Positions 29,085 through 42,541 are shown, numbered from the stretch's first letter. The stretch is DNA of 64,000 nt from Paraniabella ginsengisoli (GCF_022513635.1 NZ_JAKWBL010000001.1:1054001-1118000); one strand, 5' to 3'. Notes: a model not told the origin generated them from the letters alone. Numbers and translations are program-made.

Positions 29085-31667
29085 ATGATGATAAAAGCCT
29101 GCCTTAATCTGATCCTTTTGTTGTTGGCAACAACAATGTTTAGTCAAACAAACAGCAACTTGTATTATGACAAACCCGCAGAAGTATGGACGGAAGCCCT
29201 GCCCATTGGTAATACCTACATGGGCGGAATGATTTTTGGCGATCCGTTTAAAGAGCATATTCAGTTAAACGAATCCACGCTTTATAGCGGCGACCCAACC
29301 CAAAAGTATGAGAGCTTTAGCATAAGAAAAGATTATAACGAAGTGATGGCGTTATTAGACGAAGGCAAGTACGCCGAAGCCCAATTACTTATTCAAAAAA
29401 CTGGCTGGGCCGCTCGCAAAGCATGTACCAGCCCATGAGCGACCTTTGGATTGAAATGGATCATAAAGGCAAAGTGTCTGATTACAAACGTGTGCTTGAT
29501 CTTTCCAAATCCATTCACAAAGTATCCTACACCATTGGCAATACAAAGTATGAGCGCGAAACTATTGCCAGTTATCCCGATCATATTTTTGCCATTAAGT
29601 TTACCGCAAATGGCTCTGATGCCATGAGCGGCTCTATTTCCTTTTCAACACCTCACGAGCCGGCAATGAAGCTTGGTGGTAAAGGCCACACGTTATATCT
29701 TAATGCGCGCGCTCCGGGCTTTGGAGTTCTAAGAGGAATAGATCAGATAGAAAAATTTGGAGATCAACATAAATATCCTGAAATCTTCAACTTAGATCGC
29801 AGCAGAAAACCGAAGGCAGCACAATTATTATATAATGAAGAGGCCGATAATTTAGGTATGTATTTTCAATCGCGTATTAAAGTAAAGAATACAGATGGAA
29901 AAATAAGTTATGAAAACGGAAAATTGATATTTTCTGATGTATCAGAAATGACCATTTTACTTACCGCTGCTACCAGCTTTACAACAGTTGATGAAAGCCC
30001 GTTGGATAAAGATTTGCCGGAACAACGCACTATTTCTTATTTACAGAAGATAGAAAACGCCGATTATGCAACGATTAAAAACCGACACATTGCAGACTAT
30101 ACCAAGCTTTTCAATCGTGCTGATTTATCCATCAACAACGAAACAAAATATGCCGGCTTGCCAACTGATCAGCGGATTATGCGCTACAAAGAAGGGGGCG
30201 ATGAAAACCTGGCTGCATTGTTTTTTAAATTTGGACGCTATTTAATGATAGCCGGTTCAAGGCCGGGCGGGCAGCCATTAAACCTGCAAGGTATTTGGAA
30301 TGATAAATTGCTTCCACCATGGACAGCGGCTTACACCATTAACATCAATTTAGAAATGAATTATTGGCCTGCCGAGGTTACCAATCTTTCCGAGTGCCAC
30401 GAACCTTACTTTAAAGCGATCAAAGAGTTATCTGTTAACGGTGCTAAACTGGCCAGATCTATGTATGGCCTTGACGGATGGATGGCCAATCACAACACTT
30501 CCATTTGGCGTCATGCCGGCCCGGTTGATAATTGTGCGTGTTCTTTCTGGCCGGTAGCGTCGGGCTGGCTGGTAAGTCATTTTTGGGAACGTTATCTTTT
30601 TACCGGCGATCAAAAATTTTTAAGAGAAGAAGCTTATCCGCTGCTTCGGGGTGCGGTGGTGTTTTATAAAGACTGGCTGAAACCCAATAAAGACGGGTAT
30701 TTGGTAACACCTGTAGGCCATTCACCCGAGCAGAATTTTAAGTATACCGGCGGACAATCAACACAAAGCCCCGGGCCAACAATGGATATGGCGCTTATCA
30801 GAGAAAGTTTTGACCGCTATCTTCAGGCGCTTGATATTTTAGGAATTGAAGATGCCGAACTGCGAAAAGAAATTACAGAAAAGAAAGCCAAGCTGTTACC
30901 TTATCAAATTGGCGAACATGCCCAGCTACAGGAATGGCAGTTTGATTTTAAAGATGGAGATATACGCCATCGCCACATTTCGCATTTGTACCCGTTTCAT
31001 CCCGGCAACCAGATAACGCCTACAACTACACCCGAACTTGCTAAAGCCGTAAAGCAGGTTTTAATAAGAAGGGGAGATGAGGCCACCGGCTGGTCGTTAG
31101 GCTGGAAGGTGAACATGTGGGCGCGCATGTATGATGGCAATCATGCGTTAGGTATTTTAGAAAAACTTATTCGCCTTGTAAAGAAAACGATCCGAAACTG
31201 AAAGGTTCCGGATCTTATCCTAATATGTTTGATGCTTGTCCGCCTTTTCAGATCGATGGCAATTTTGGCGCAACTGCAGGCATAGCCGAAATGCTGTTAC
31301 AATCGCACGATGGCTTTGTGCATATTCTTCCTGCCCTGCCCGAAAGATGGAATAGTGGTAAGGTTTCAGGGCTTAAAGCTCGGGGAGATTTTGAAGTAGA
31401 TATCGAATGGAATAAGCATACTTTAAAGCAGGCAAAAATAATAGTGGGTAAAGATGGTGTGCTTCCTGTTCGCAGCGCGGTTCCATTACGTATAAAAGGG
31501 GGAAAAATAAGGAGCGAAAAAGAACCAAACATTTTATTGTCTCCAATGAATCCCGGTGCATTTCTCGATCATAAAAAACATCTTTTCCTGATCTGCTTGT
31601 TCCAAAATTTTATGAATATCATATTGATGTTAAAGCAGGGGATGAGATCTTATTATATAAAAAGTAA
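29085..31667 (+). CDS. GH95 glycosidase, possible alpha-L-galactosidase (Thr at the HxNxN site; three frameshifts)
   Basis: Signal peptide [22 protein letters not shown]-terminal domain [23 protein letters not shown]. Catalytic domain NLQGIW, then [24 protein letters not shown] (general acid Glu) and [12 protein letters not shown] (Asp). Three one-A losses, near 29400, 31183 and 31578, break it. Repairs give [30 protein letters not shown] and [20 protein letters not shown], ending at 31667; about 861 residues. At the residue two before NIN it has Thr where the other GH95 has His. I recall this change as characteristic of alpha-L-galactosidases of this family, so specificity may differ. Secreted. 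Confidence 0.88.
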
Positions 31668-31756
31668 TAACGGGGTTCGTTTTCGTGAAGGTGCAAAGCA
31701 CGCTGATGTTTGTCTTCCAGTTTAGAAGCGAATAATTGATACTTTACGCCCATAGT

Positions 31757-31814
31757 ATAATCCATTTTTTTATATTATAATCCATTTTTTCGATGTTTTA
31801 CACGTCTACCTTTA
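31757..31814 (+). promoter_or_regulatory. Candidate operator/promoter for the SusC/SusD operon
   Basis: Two perfect ATAATCCATT copies, each followed by a T run (31757-31766 and 31777-31786), are spaced 20 bp apart. TACCTTTA, a 7/8 match to the -7 element, begins at 31807, exactly 20 bp after the second copy, identical spacing to the GH95 promoter. The start codon of SusC is at 31909. Confidence 0.72.
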
Positions 31815-31908
31815 CATTGCTTATAAAACGGTTGTATTGTTCATAGTAGCTCTCTCATCATTCAAGAATAATTATCAATAAAATTTTATAAAATAAAACA
31901 ATTGCTGC

Positions 31909-34900
31909 ATGGAAAAAGAAAATCCTTCATTAGAGGGACGCCTACATTTGTCAGGTAAAACGATACTTTTCTTTTTACTTTTTTGCTTTCAACTTTTTAT
32001 GTTGAAGGACAAGGCCAGACCAAACGCATTACAGGAACAGTAACAGACAACAACGGTACAGCTCTCGCAGGCATTAGCGTAACAGTAAAAGGCGCGCCTG
32101 GCGGAACTACTACGGATAATAAGGGAAATTATTCTATTGATGTTGCATCGGCAGAAGCGGTACTCGTATTTAGCGGTGTTGGTTTTTCAACTATAGAAGA
32201 GACGTTGAGCGGCCGGGAGTCAGTATCCGTAACACTTACAGGACAAGCCAGCGATCTGGAGGAAGTGGTGGTAATTGGTTATGGAACAGCCCAGAAAAAA
32301 GATGTAACGGGTGCCGTTTCCAGAGCTAATCTGAAAGCGTTTAAGGAGTCACCAAATACTAATATTCTTCAATCTCTGCAAGGTTCGGTAGCTGGTTTAA
32401 ATGTTGGAGCAGTAAACAGGGCTGGCGCTACACCGTCTATTTCTATTAGAGGAAGGGTTTCTCTATCCGGTACCAGCGCTCCGTTAATTGTTCTAGACGG
32501 AATTATTTACAGGGGAAACTTAAGCGACATTAATCCGGCTGATATTGCTACTGTAGATATACTTAAAGATGCAAGCGCTGCTGCTATTTATGGTTCGCAA
32601 GCTTCAAATGGTGTATTGTTACTGACTACTAAAACAGGAACGGCAGGTAAGCGGCCAACTGTTTCATTAAATACATCACTCACTTTTCAAAAGATAGGGA
32701 ATGATGATATGTTGCCGTTGGATGCCGAAGGTTACCTGCGGCTGAGGGCTGACCGCTTCCTGACGCAAAGCCGAACAGGCGATGATCTGCTAAGCCCTAA
32801 CCCGTCATGGGATGTATTGAAGGTGGTGCCGGCAGAAGTAGCAACCGGAATTCAGAACGGAACCAATACGAATTGGTGGGATTTACTTACCAACCAAACG
32901 CCGATGATTCAGAACTATGACGTTGGAGTGAGCGGCAGAACAGAGCAATCTTCTTATTACTTTAGCCTGGGTTATACCGATCAGGAGAATGTTGTAATCA
33001 ACGACACCTATAAGCGGTATAGTATGCGGTTAAATCTGGAAAGTAAAATAACTGACTGGCTGAAAATGGGGATTCAGTCTTCGTACAGTATCAACGACTA
33101 CTCCGGAGTTTCTCCCAACTTAGCAAACATATTTACGTTGGCACCCCAAATGGCGTATAAGGACTCGGCAGGGGAGCTTATACGCTTACCTAATCGCGCG
33201 GCATTAAATCCTTTATTAGAGGTAACTCAGGACAATTTTGATAAACGTAATAACCTTTTCGGGCTCGTGTATGCAGATCTGAACATTCCCTTTGTAAAGG
33301 GACTGAATTATCGGGTTAATTTTGGTAACAACTACATTCAGGAAAGGGCGTATAATTTCAATCCTTTCGGACAAAATTTTACCGGCACCGCTTCTAAATC
33401 AAATAGCTCGCGATACAACCAGACGCTTGATAATATTCTGAATTATAAAAGAAGCTTTGGAGATCATGATATCAATGCAACTTTTGTATATGGTTATGAA
33501 ATTAATAAGTTCGATAGTACTGGCGCCAGCGCTGCTGGTTTTGATAATCCTGCGTTAGGATACAATGGTCTTGAATTTGGCAGTGCGGTGTTGCAAAAGG
33601 TGGGTTCCGCTGCATGGAAAGAAACTAGTTTATACCAAATGTATAGGCTTATTTATGGTTTTAAAGATCGCTATGTATTTACCGGAACGCTGCGTAATGA
33701 TGGCTTTTCAGGGTTTGCTCCGGATAATAAGATTGCCAGTTTCCCTTCAGCAGCTTTTGCCTGGAATATCCGCAAGGAATCTTTTATGGACGACCATCTG
33801 ACTGCTTTGGATGAACTGCGGTTGCGGCTTTCCTATGGTGCTAATGGCAACCGTACTGTGGGTCGCTATCAGACGCTTTCAACCCTTACTACATCATTTA
33901 ATAATGGTTATTTGTATGGAGATGGTGGCCTGGCACAACAAGGGCAGAACATTACTCAATTGTCTAATAAAAGCCTGCGCTGGGAAACCACAAGAACTTT
34001 TAATGTGGGAGTAGATTTCGCGTTCTTAAAACATCGAATTTCTGGTGAACTGAATCTTTACAGCGCTAATACTTCAGACCTTTTGTACACCGTGAATATA
34101 CCGTCCGTTAACGGTCTTACTACTATTCCAATGAATATCGGCAAGCTGAGTAATAAAGGTATTGAGCTTGCGTTGAATGCAGATCCTGTTCAGGGAGAAA
34201 ACTTTAACTGGTCTACTTCTGTAAACTTCTCACTAAATCGGAATAAAGTGGTCAGCATTTTGGGTATTGATGCTAACGGTGACGGAAAAGAAGATGACCT
34301 CATTGCATCGAAAATATTTATGAATGAACCTTTTGGTGTTGTTTATGATTACAATATTATAGGTATGTGGCAGGTAGCAGATTATCGTGCAAATATCATC
34401 CCTGCTGGCTTTACCTATGGTACATACAAGGTAGAGGATATGAACGGCGATAATGCGTTTACTGCTGGCGCAGACCGGAAAATCCTGGGTTATACAGATC
34501 CATCCTACCGTATCAGTTGGCTAAATACGGTGAGGTATAAAAACTTTGAGTTAAAAGCTTTTATTAATTCCATACAGGGAGGAAAGAAGTATTACTACGG
34601 GCAGCCGGCTGCAACGGTACCCAACCCGGATAATATGCAAACGAATAATTTCTTTGATTTTGATTACTGGACGCCGGAAAATCCTAATGCCCGCTACCGG
34701 CAATTAGGATTTTATACTACTTCTATTGGGCAGGAGTTTTCACCTTATATTCAGCGCAACTTCATCAGGTTACAGGATCTAACAATGTCTTACGATCTGC
34801 CACAAACAATCGCTAAAAAAGCAGGAATGAAAAGAGCCCGCCTTTTCCTGAATGGCAAAAACCTGTTTACACTAACGGATTGGGATGGTTGGGACCCCGA

Positions 34901-34976
34901 AACCGGTACCGGCCTGGCAACAGGTGCCTATCCGCTGATGAAAAGTTATTCGGTTGGCTTAAGTTTTGATTTTTAA
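31909..34976 (+). CDS. susC: SusC-like TonB-dependent outer-membrane oligosaccharide transporter
   Basis: About 1022 residues from the ATG at 31909 after restoring one T in a T5 run near 31998 (FCFQLFYVEGQGQTKRITG). Otherwise the frame opens only at 31983. A signal-anchor is followed by a carboxypeptidase-regulatory-like domain (ITGTVTDNNGTALAGISVTVKGAPGGTTTDNKGNYSI), the EEVVVIGYGTAQKKDVTGAVS plug start, and a long beta-barrel ending in SYSVGLSFDF with terminal Phe. It forms the outer-membrane pore that, with SusD as lid, imports glycan fragments using TonB energy. It heads the operon with SusD and GH29 and carries the operator upstream. Confidence 0.93.
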
Positions 34977-34987
34977 ATTATTCAGAT

Positions 34988-36711
34988 ATGCAAAAGATTA
35001 TTATTGTTTTAATAGGAATCGCAATTCTTGGCATTTCCTGTAACCGCGATAGATTTTTAGAAGAAGAGCCGCTTGATTTCTATACGCCGGACAACGCCTT
35101 TAACAACGTAGCCGGTTATCAGGCTTCCATTAATTACCTGCACAACCAGATGCGTAGTATCTTATTTGGTGGTTATCACCTGGAGTCCTATTTTCCTTTG
35201 CGGTATGCTACAGATTTTGCAGTAAACGCAACCGATTATAGCCCTCCCGCCAAATTAAATGACTATAAAAATACGATGGTACCAACCTTTATTGTACCGG
35301 AAAAAATTTGGCAGGGTTTGTACCTTATAGTAAGTAATGCCAACGTAGTGATTACCCGTAGCAGAACTTCTACAGCGATTCCTGAAGCAGACCGGATAAA
35401 GTTCAGAACACAGGCGCTGTTCTTTCGCGCATGGGCCTATAACTTCCTTGCCAATTTATATGGCGGCGTACCCTTGGTGCTGGAAGAAACCGTAACACCT
35501 CGTAAAGATTATACAAGGGCTACGCGGGATGAAGTATATATGCAATGCAAAAATGATCTTACAGAGGCTATTACAACTTTGGGCAATGTAGATGCGGTTG
35601 AGGCTGGTGCCGTCAATAAGCAAGCTGCGCAGCATCTTTTGACAGAAGTACTGATCTCATTAAAAGATTATGATGGAGCCATAACGGCAGCCTCTTCGGT
35701 AATATCCTATCCTGGCCTTAGCCTGATGAAGACAAGGTTTGGCCGGCATGCTACCAGGCCGGGTGATGTGTACAAAGATCTTTTTGAATTGAATAACCAG
35801 AACCGTACCAGTGGTAATACCGAAGGGATTTTTATCATTCAGGCTGATTATCAAAACGCCGCAACCATTACCAGAGATGTTATTCAGTGGGCCATCATAC
35901 CTCAACTTGCAAGCCTTCGTGTTTCTACGTCTGTTGGAGGAAAAGCGCCCACCTCGCAACCAGCGATAAAAGGGTTTAATGATAAGCTTGCAGGCAGGGG
36001 AGTAGGCTGGATGCGTCCTTCCATTTTTTTTCTTTACGAGGTTTGGGATGACGCGAATGATATGCGTAACTCTGAATACAACATTGTACGAGATATACGT
36101 CTTGACGGCCCTCCGGCAAACTCGGATGCTTATGGAAAATACTATGTAGCAGATGGGTACAAAGCTAAATCCACCGGCTTTGCTGATACAACAAGAAACT
36201 GGTTTCCAATTCTTAAAAAAGCAACGCTTTCTGAAGGCGATTTTCCACAAGAAGTTTTAGAAAAGAATGCTGCCGGAAACCCAGTGATGGCACCGTTTGG
36301 TGGCATTATGCTGCTGAATTCGAGTGGTGATGTTTATCAGAAAGATGTCTATCTGATGAGGCTTGCCGAAACTTATCTGCTACGGGCGGAAGCCTACATA
36401 AAAAAGGAGACCCCTCAAAGGCTGCAGATGATGTCAATGTAATAAGGGAGAGGGCGAACGCTCATCTGGTAAACACAGGACAGATGAATCTTGATTTCTT
36501 ACTGGATGAACGCCTACGCGAATTGTATGTAGAGGAATTAAGAATGGTAACGCTTTGCAGAATGGGCTTGCTATACGATCGTACTAAACGATACAATGAA
36601 AAATCAGGGCTTACGATAGAGCCTTATCATAATCTTTGGCCCATTCCATATTCTGAAATAGAACGTAACACAGGAGCTTTGTTAGAACAAAATCCGGGGT
36701 ATATTCAATAA
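34988..36711 (+). CDS. susD: SusD/RagB-like outer-membrane glycan-binding lipoprotein (frameshifted)
   Basis: Lipobox ILGISCNRD (Cys18). The N-terminal part LEEEPLDFYTPDNAFNN and the helical region FRTQALFFRAWAYNFLANLYGGVPLVLEE are standard SusD features; the C-terminal part has VYLMRLAETYLLRAEAYI. An A6 run near 36411 lacks one base; the repair gives KKGDPSKAADDVNVIRERAN and continues through LLDERLRELYVEELR to the stop at 36711. About 574 residues. It caps SusC and binds the target glycan at the cell surface. 11 bp separate it from susC. Confidence 0.92.
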
Positions 36712-36723
36712 TCTACCGTTAGT

Positions 36724-37808
36724 ATGAAGATTGAAAAAAACAACACTTCTATTCTGCTTTTTCTTTTGTTTTAATCTGCGTCGGGTGGCCGCGAATGTCA
36801 ATGGCCCAGTCTGATGAGGCGGCGATGAGGAAAAGACAAAATGAGTTTACAAGTTGGAAGTTCGGCATGTTTGTTCATTTTAATATGGGTACTTTTGTGA
36901 ATCGGGAGTGGGCTACAGGTTATGAGGATCCGCTGCTTTTTAGTCCTGCAAAACTAAGTTGCGAGCAATGGGCAAAAGAGGCTAAAAATGCCGGTATGAA
37001 GTATATAGTACTTACCACCAAACATACAGGTGGCTGGTGTCTTTGGGATAGTAAATATACAACCAAGCATGACATTACGGTCTTTAAAAATTATAAAAAT
37101 GGAAAAGGAGACATTGTCCGTGACTTTGTTGATGCTGCCAGAAAATATGGACTTAAAGTAGGTCTTTATTATTGTCTGCCTGGGGATTATTCTCAAAAAT
37201 TAGGAAGCAAAAGAGATCAGACGGTGGGATATAAAATCACTGCACAGCAAGACGATCTGCACGGACTTCCGCCGGAGGCTAGAGGCGATTATGCCGGTTT
37301 TGTTGAGAAGCAGGTGGCCGAGTTGCTTACTAATTATGGCCCAATAGACATGATATGGTTTGATCAATATACCAACAAATACACAGGTAAACACTGGCTG
37401 CAATTAAAAGGCTTAGTGCACAGGCTTCAACCTAAATGTGTTTTGATTGCTAATAACTCTCGCGATTACAAGACAACCGATATTTATAGCTACGAATATC
37501 CTTATCTGGCGAAAAATTCAAAGCCGGGTCCAAGGGCTTTGCCTGGTGAAGACGAAAATAATCCGGGCGAAGTGAGTGATTGCATAGCCACTACAAACTG
37601 GCTTTGGAATAATGAAGTGCCGCTGAAATTGCAAAGCGCAAAAACAATAACCGAACGGTTAAATTTTTGCAACGAGCGAAGCACAAATTATTTGCTTAAC
37701 GTACAGCCAGACAGAGAAGGGTTGATTAGCGGCGATTATTTGAAACGCCTGCGCGAAGTTGGAAAGGTGGTGTTGATGAACCGAAAATCTGGCAAAGAAG
37801 TAGATTAA
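36724..37808 (+). CDS. GH29 alpha-L-fucosidase, second copy (frameshifted signal peptide)
   Basis: The ATG at 36724 and one added A in an A6 run give a signal peptide ending MSMAQS. The frame is then continuous. GH29 motifs: SWKFGMFVHFNMGTFVNREWATG, MKYIVLTTKHTGGWCLWDS, KVGLYYCLPGDYS, and DMIWFDQYTNK, where the Asp is the expected nucleophile. It is a short, single-domain enzyme (~361 residues) without the C-terminal extension of the first GH29. Located 12 bp after SusD, so it is in the same transcript. Probably periplasmic. Confidence 0.88.
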
Positions 37809-38067
37809 GTATTAGTCACTTTGAATGGAGTAATATTAATAACTGTTTATTTTTTAATATGTAGCTACAGACATGGTTTTGTCGGGCCTTAACTAAGAGT
37901 TATAGTCATAAGGTACAGTATTGGCAAGCGTCTCGATGAAATTAGAGATCTTTAAAAATTAATAAATCTAACGATATGTTCAGAATTTTCTTTTCCCCAA
38001 TGATGTGCCGGTAAATATTTAAAATATAAATAAACGATGTTCCCTGGTTTTAAAATAGTATAATATT

Positions 38068-39523
38068 ATGAAGTGTAAGCGCCGCCTGTTATTTTTTCTG
38101 GCCACATTTTTTTTAACGCTACTTATTAATGGACAAAGCGGCAAGCCCAATGTTATTTTTATTATGGCTGATGATATGGGTTATGGCGATGTAGCATGTT
38201 ATAACTCCGAGTCAAAAATTCCAACTCCCAATATGAACCAGCTGGCCAGGGAAGGTATGATGTTTACCGATGCTCATGCGGCGTCATCAGTATGCAGTCC
38301 TTCGCGGTACAGCTTTATTACTGGCAAATATGCCTGGCGTTCCGATTTAAAAAGAGAAGTGTTGTGGTCAACTTTTGATGATCCTTTAATTGATAAATCA
38401 GAAGTAACTATTGCCGATATGTTTCAATCAATGCAATACAAAACAGCAGTTATTGGCAAGTGGCATTTAGGCATTCATTTTTTACAAAATAAGGGGTTTG
38501 GGTATGCGCAAGCTAAAAAGTGGCATGAAAGCGGGGTAAAGGGTACAAAAGATGTCAACTTTATAAACCCATCTTACGGAGGCCCCAACGATCTTGGGTT
38601 TGACTATTCTTTTATTTTGGGCGGAGGTAATAATATGGAACCTTTTGCTTTTATTGAAAACAGATTTACATTGGGTTTGCCCACTGTTTGGCGTGAAAAA
38701 GGAGAACCAACCGTAAAAGGAACATCTGCGTCAGAAGTGCATGAAGGCTGGATGGTAGAAGGATGGGACGATACTAAAATTGGCTCATCCTTTACAGAAA
38801 AATCGCTGGACTTTATTGAAAAAATGCGCAGGCAAATAAATCATTTTTTCTATATCTTCCAACAACGGCGCCGCACAGACCCTGCACTCCGCCCGATTTC
38901 GTAAAGGGCAAAAGCCTGGCTGGCGAACGTGGCGATATGGTAGCTGAATTTGATTGGACAGTAGGGCAGGTGATGAAAAAATTAAAAGAATTGGGGATAG
39001 AAAAAATACGCTTTTAATTATATCGAGCGACAATGGAGCTACAAAAGTTAGTGATGACGGTAAAGATTATGGACATAAAAGCTGCGGAAATTTGCATGGC
39101 TATAAAAGTGCGCTGCACGAAGGCGGACATCGTGTGCCGTTTATAGTAAGATGGCCAAACGTAGTGAAGCCAAATACGAAAACAAATGAGCTGGTAAGTA
39201 TTATGGATATTTATGCAACAGTTGCTGATATTTTGGGCAAGAAAAAACCCGAAGGCGATGGCATTAGTTTTTTACAAATTTTAAAAGATCCCAATGCCGC
39301 ATCTAAAAGAACACAAATGGTGCATCATACTTACTCCGGCGATTATGCATTGCGATATGGTAACTGGAAATTCATTCCTAACCGATCGGGCAAAGACGGC
39401 TCTTGGTCTTATGAATTATACGATCTGAAAAAAGATCCGTACGAAACAAAAAACCTGGCTGATGAAATGAAAGAAAGAACAAAAGAATTGGAAACGATTT
39501 TATTTACGTCGATAAATATGTGA
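38068..39523 (+). CDS. Type I (formylglycine) sulfatase 1 (frameshifted)
   Basis: Signal peptide ending LLINGQ, then the sulfatase start PNVIFIMADDMGYGDV with metal-binding Asp pair. SSVCSPSRYSFITGKY holds the CxPxR motif whose Cys76 is expected to become formylglycine. IGKWHLG is conserved. Losses of one A near 38831 and 39004 break the gene. Repairs give RQNKSFFLYLPTTAPH and EKNTLLIISSDNGA, with further conserved motifs HEGGHRVPFIVRWP and ELYDLKKDPYETKNLA. The true C-terminus may extend to about 39583 after one more T. It removes sulfate esters from the glycan, in the periplasm. 258 bp of gene-free DNA precede it, without the 20-bp operator. Confidence 0.88.
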
Positions 39524-39559
39524 GGCTTGTAGTTAAAGTCAAAAAAACTCAAAACGGTT

Positions 39560-41003
39560 ATGCTGGCAAAAAGAATTTATAGTGTTTTATTATTGGTGTT
39601 TATTTTAGGTTGTAATGTTGCAAAATCCAATAATGTAACTAAAATAAAACAGCCCTAATATCATACTTGTTATGGCTGATGATTTGGTTGGTTTGATGTG
39701 GGCTTTAATGGTAATAAGATTGTAAAGACTCCGAACCTGGATGGTTTGGCTGCTCAAGGTGTTGTTTTAAGTAGGTTTTATTCGGCTTCGGCAGTTTGTT
39801 CTCCCACACGAGGAAGCGTGATGACGGGCAGAAACCCCAACAGAATTGGAATTCCAAACGCTAATGAAGGCCATTTAGATAAGAACGAAATTACTTTGGC
39901 CGAAGTATTAAAAGATAAAGGCTATACAACCGGGCATTTTGGTAAATGGCATTTGGGAACATTTACTACAACAGAAAAAGATGCCAACCGCGGCGGAACC
40001 CCTCAGAATGACAAGCATTTCACAGTGCCATCAGATCATGGTTATCAGGATTATTTAGCTACCGAATCTAAAGTACCTACTTATAACCCAATGGCCAAAC
40101 CGAAAAAATTTGAACAAGGAGAAAGCTTGCGTGATGGCTGGAATGCCAGAACCGATGAGCAGGAAACAGAAGCCTACGGCACATTTTATTGGACCCTCAA
40201 TAATCAAAAAGTAAGTAAAGCACTTGACGGCGATGACTCTAAAATCATTATGGATAGAGTCATCAAGTTTATTGATCAATCAAAGCAGCAAAAAAACCTT
40301 TCTTTTCAACTGTTTGGTTTCATACACCACATTTACCGGTTGCAACTAACGAAGCCTGGCGCAATTTGTATTCGGGTATGAGCTTGTTCGAGCAAAATTA
40401 TTTTGGATCTATCAGCGCAATGGATGAACAGATGGGCAGGTTATGGTCTTATTTAAAAAGTATTGGCGAGGCCGATAATACAATTATTTTTTATTGTAGC
40501 GACAATGGCCCGGAAGAAAAAACACCTGGTAGCGCTGGTAAATTCAGAGCCGATAAACGAGATTTGTATGAAGGCGGTGTAAGGGTACCAGCATTTGTGG
40601 TATGGAAAGATCAATTAAAAGGTGGTCGGTCTATTGATGCACCAATGGTTACTTTGATTATTTTCCAACTATTCTAAACCTGTTAAACATCCCATTACCC
40701 CAAACCAAAAAATATGACGGGATGAATGTATGGGAATTGATTTCCGGTAAACAGCAGTATCGAAATAAACCTATCGGGTTTGTTTATTTACAAAGACGTT
40801 CTTGGGTAACGGATACGTATAAACTGATTTCAGTTGATAATGGTAAAACCTATGAACTATACGACTTGATTAAAGATCCTTCTGAACAAAAAAATATAAT
40901 TGAAAACCATTCGGAGGTAGCGGCAAAAATGATAAAAGAGTTGAACAACTGGTTAAAAGAAATTGAAGGGGAAAGGGCTGTTATAGAAGCTTCCTGGAAA
41001 TGA
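39560..41003 (+). CDS. Type I (formylglycine) sulfatase 2 (several frameshifts)
   Basis: The ATG at 39560 opens a lipoprotein-type signal (VFILGCNVA). After shifts near 39650 and 39688 the sulfatase N-terminus appears ([19 protein letters not shown]). [15 protein letters not shown] is the modification motif. GHFGKWHLG follows. Breaks near 40300 (A6) and 40650 (T3) are repaired to [16 protein letters not shown] and [16 protein letters not shown]. The C-terminus has [16 protein letters not shown]. About 480 residues. Substrate position on the sugar is unknown. It follows sulfatase 1 with almost no spacer. Confidence 0.85.
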
Positions 41004-41039
41004 CCGGCTTATTGCTTACGTCTTTTTTAAATTTATATC

Positions 41040-42541
41040 ATGCAAATCAAATTCATTAAGCGGTTGATTTTTATTTTTTGCGCTATCATTCCCACTTTAG
41101 TATTCACCAGTACATTAAAAGCTCAAAGTAATTCCAAACCTAATATTGTCTTTATTTTAGCCGATGATCAGGCATGGTATACTATACATGCATTGGGTAA
41201 TAATGAAATAGAAACACCTAATTTGGACAGGCTGGTACGTATGGGAAAAAGCTTTACCAATGCTTATAATATGGGTGCCTGGGGAGGAGCTGTTTGTGTT
41301 GCCTCCCGGGCTATGTTTATTTCGGGTAGAACCATTTGGCACGCCAAAGAGTTGGACAATAAGTGGCATCAGGGCCAGGCAATAAATCAAACCTGGGGTA
41401 AGATAATGGAAGAGGGCGGGTATGCTACTTTTATGACGGGTAAATGGCATGTTGAGGTGCCGGCCGAAAAGGTTTTTAATGTAGTAACTGACATACGACC
41501 AGGCATGCCGGAATATAAAACCCCTGCTAAGGCTGCATTACCGGGTAATGTCACAAATAAAAACCTAAATATTCCAGGTTATAACAGGCCTTTGAATGTA
41601 AATGATGATACATGGTCGCCGTACGATACATCCTTTGGCGGCTATTGGGAAGGAGGGGTGCATTGGTCCGTTGTTTTCAAGAATCATTCCTTAGAACACA
41701 TACATGCTGCAGCAAAACAAGATAAACCGTTTTTTCTTTATCTGGCGTCTAATGCGCCACACGATCCGCGTCAATCTCCCAAAGATTATGTAGACCGGTA
41801 TCCTTTGGATAAGATTTCAATGCCAAAAAGTTTTCTTCCTGTCAATCCTTATAAAGATTCCATCGGTAATAGCGCTGGGCTTCGAGATGAAGCATTGGCA
41901 CCGTTTCCCAGAACTGAGCTTGCCATAAAAATGCATACAAGAGAATATTATGCAGCGATCACTTTTTTAGATAAACAAATTGGAGACATTTTAGACGCGC
42001 TCGAAACCACAGGAAAAATGAATAATACCTATATATTTTTTACCGCCGATCATGGCCTTGCTATGGGGCGGCACGGTTTCATGGGTAAGCAAACATTATT
42101 TGAACACAGCATGAAGCCACCACTTATTGTAATTGGGCCTGGTATTCCGAAGAACACTATTTGCAATACCCCTGTTTACATACAAGATATTGTGGCAACA
42201 AGCATTGAACTGGCGCAAGTAAAGAAACCTGCTTATGTAGGGTTTGAATCATTTTTATCATTAGCAAAGGGAAGTTCTCAAAAAAGATTCATGATGCAAT
42301 TTATGGCGCATATATGAATGTTCAGCGAAGCATTCGAAAAGGTCAATACAAGCTTATTGTATTTCCCAAGCTAAATAAAGTACTGTTATTCGATTTAAAT
42401 AATGATCCCGAAGAAATGCATGATTTGGCAGGGATTAAAAAGTATAAATCAAAAGTCAGCGAATTATTTGAAGCGCTGCTTAAAAAGCAACAGCAGATGG
42501 ATGACCCATTAAATATTAGCAATATTGCAAATAATATTTAA
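41040..42541 (+). CDS. Type I sulfatase 3 with CVASR modification motif (frameshifted)
   Basis: Signal peptide ending STLKAQS. NIVFILADDQAWYTIHALGN holds the metal-binding Asp pair. GAVCVASRAMFISGR carries Cys86 in a CxAxR rather than CxPxR context; CxAxR is also a known substrate of some formylglycine-generating enzymes. MTGKWHVE replaces the usual GKWHLG. FTADHGLAMGRHGFMGKQTLFEHSMKPPLIV is typical of choline-sulfatase/heparan-type branches. An A6 run near 42283 lacks one base; the repair gives QKKIHDAIYGAYMNVQRSIR and the end at 42541. About 500 residues, periplasmic. Confidence 0.88.

Noticed and set aside
37824-37833. AATGGAGTAA before sulfatase 1 as an operator
   Set aside because: Single copy, pointing away from the sulfatase, without a partner 20 bp away.
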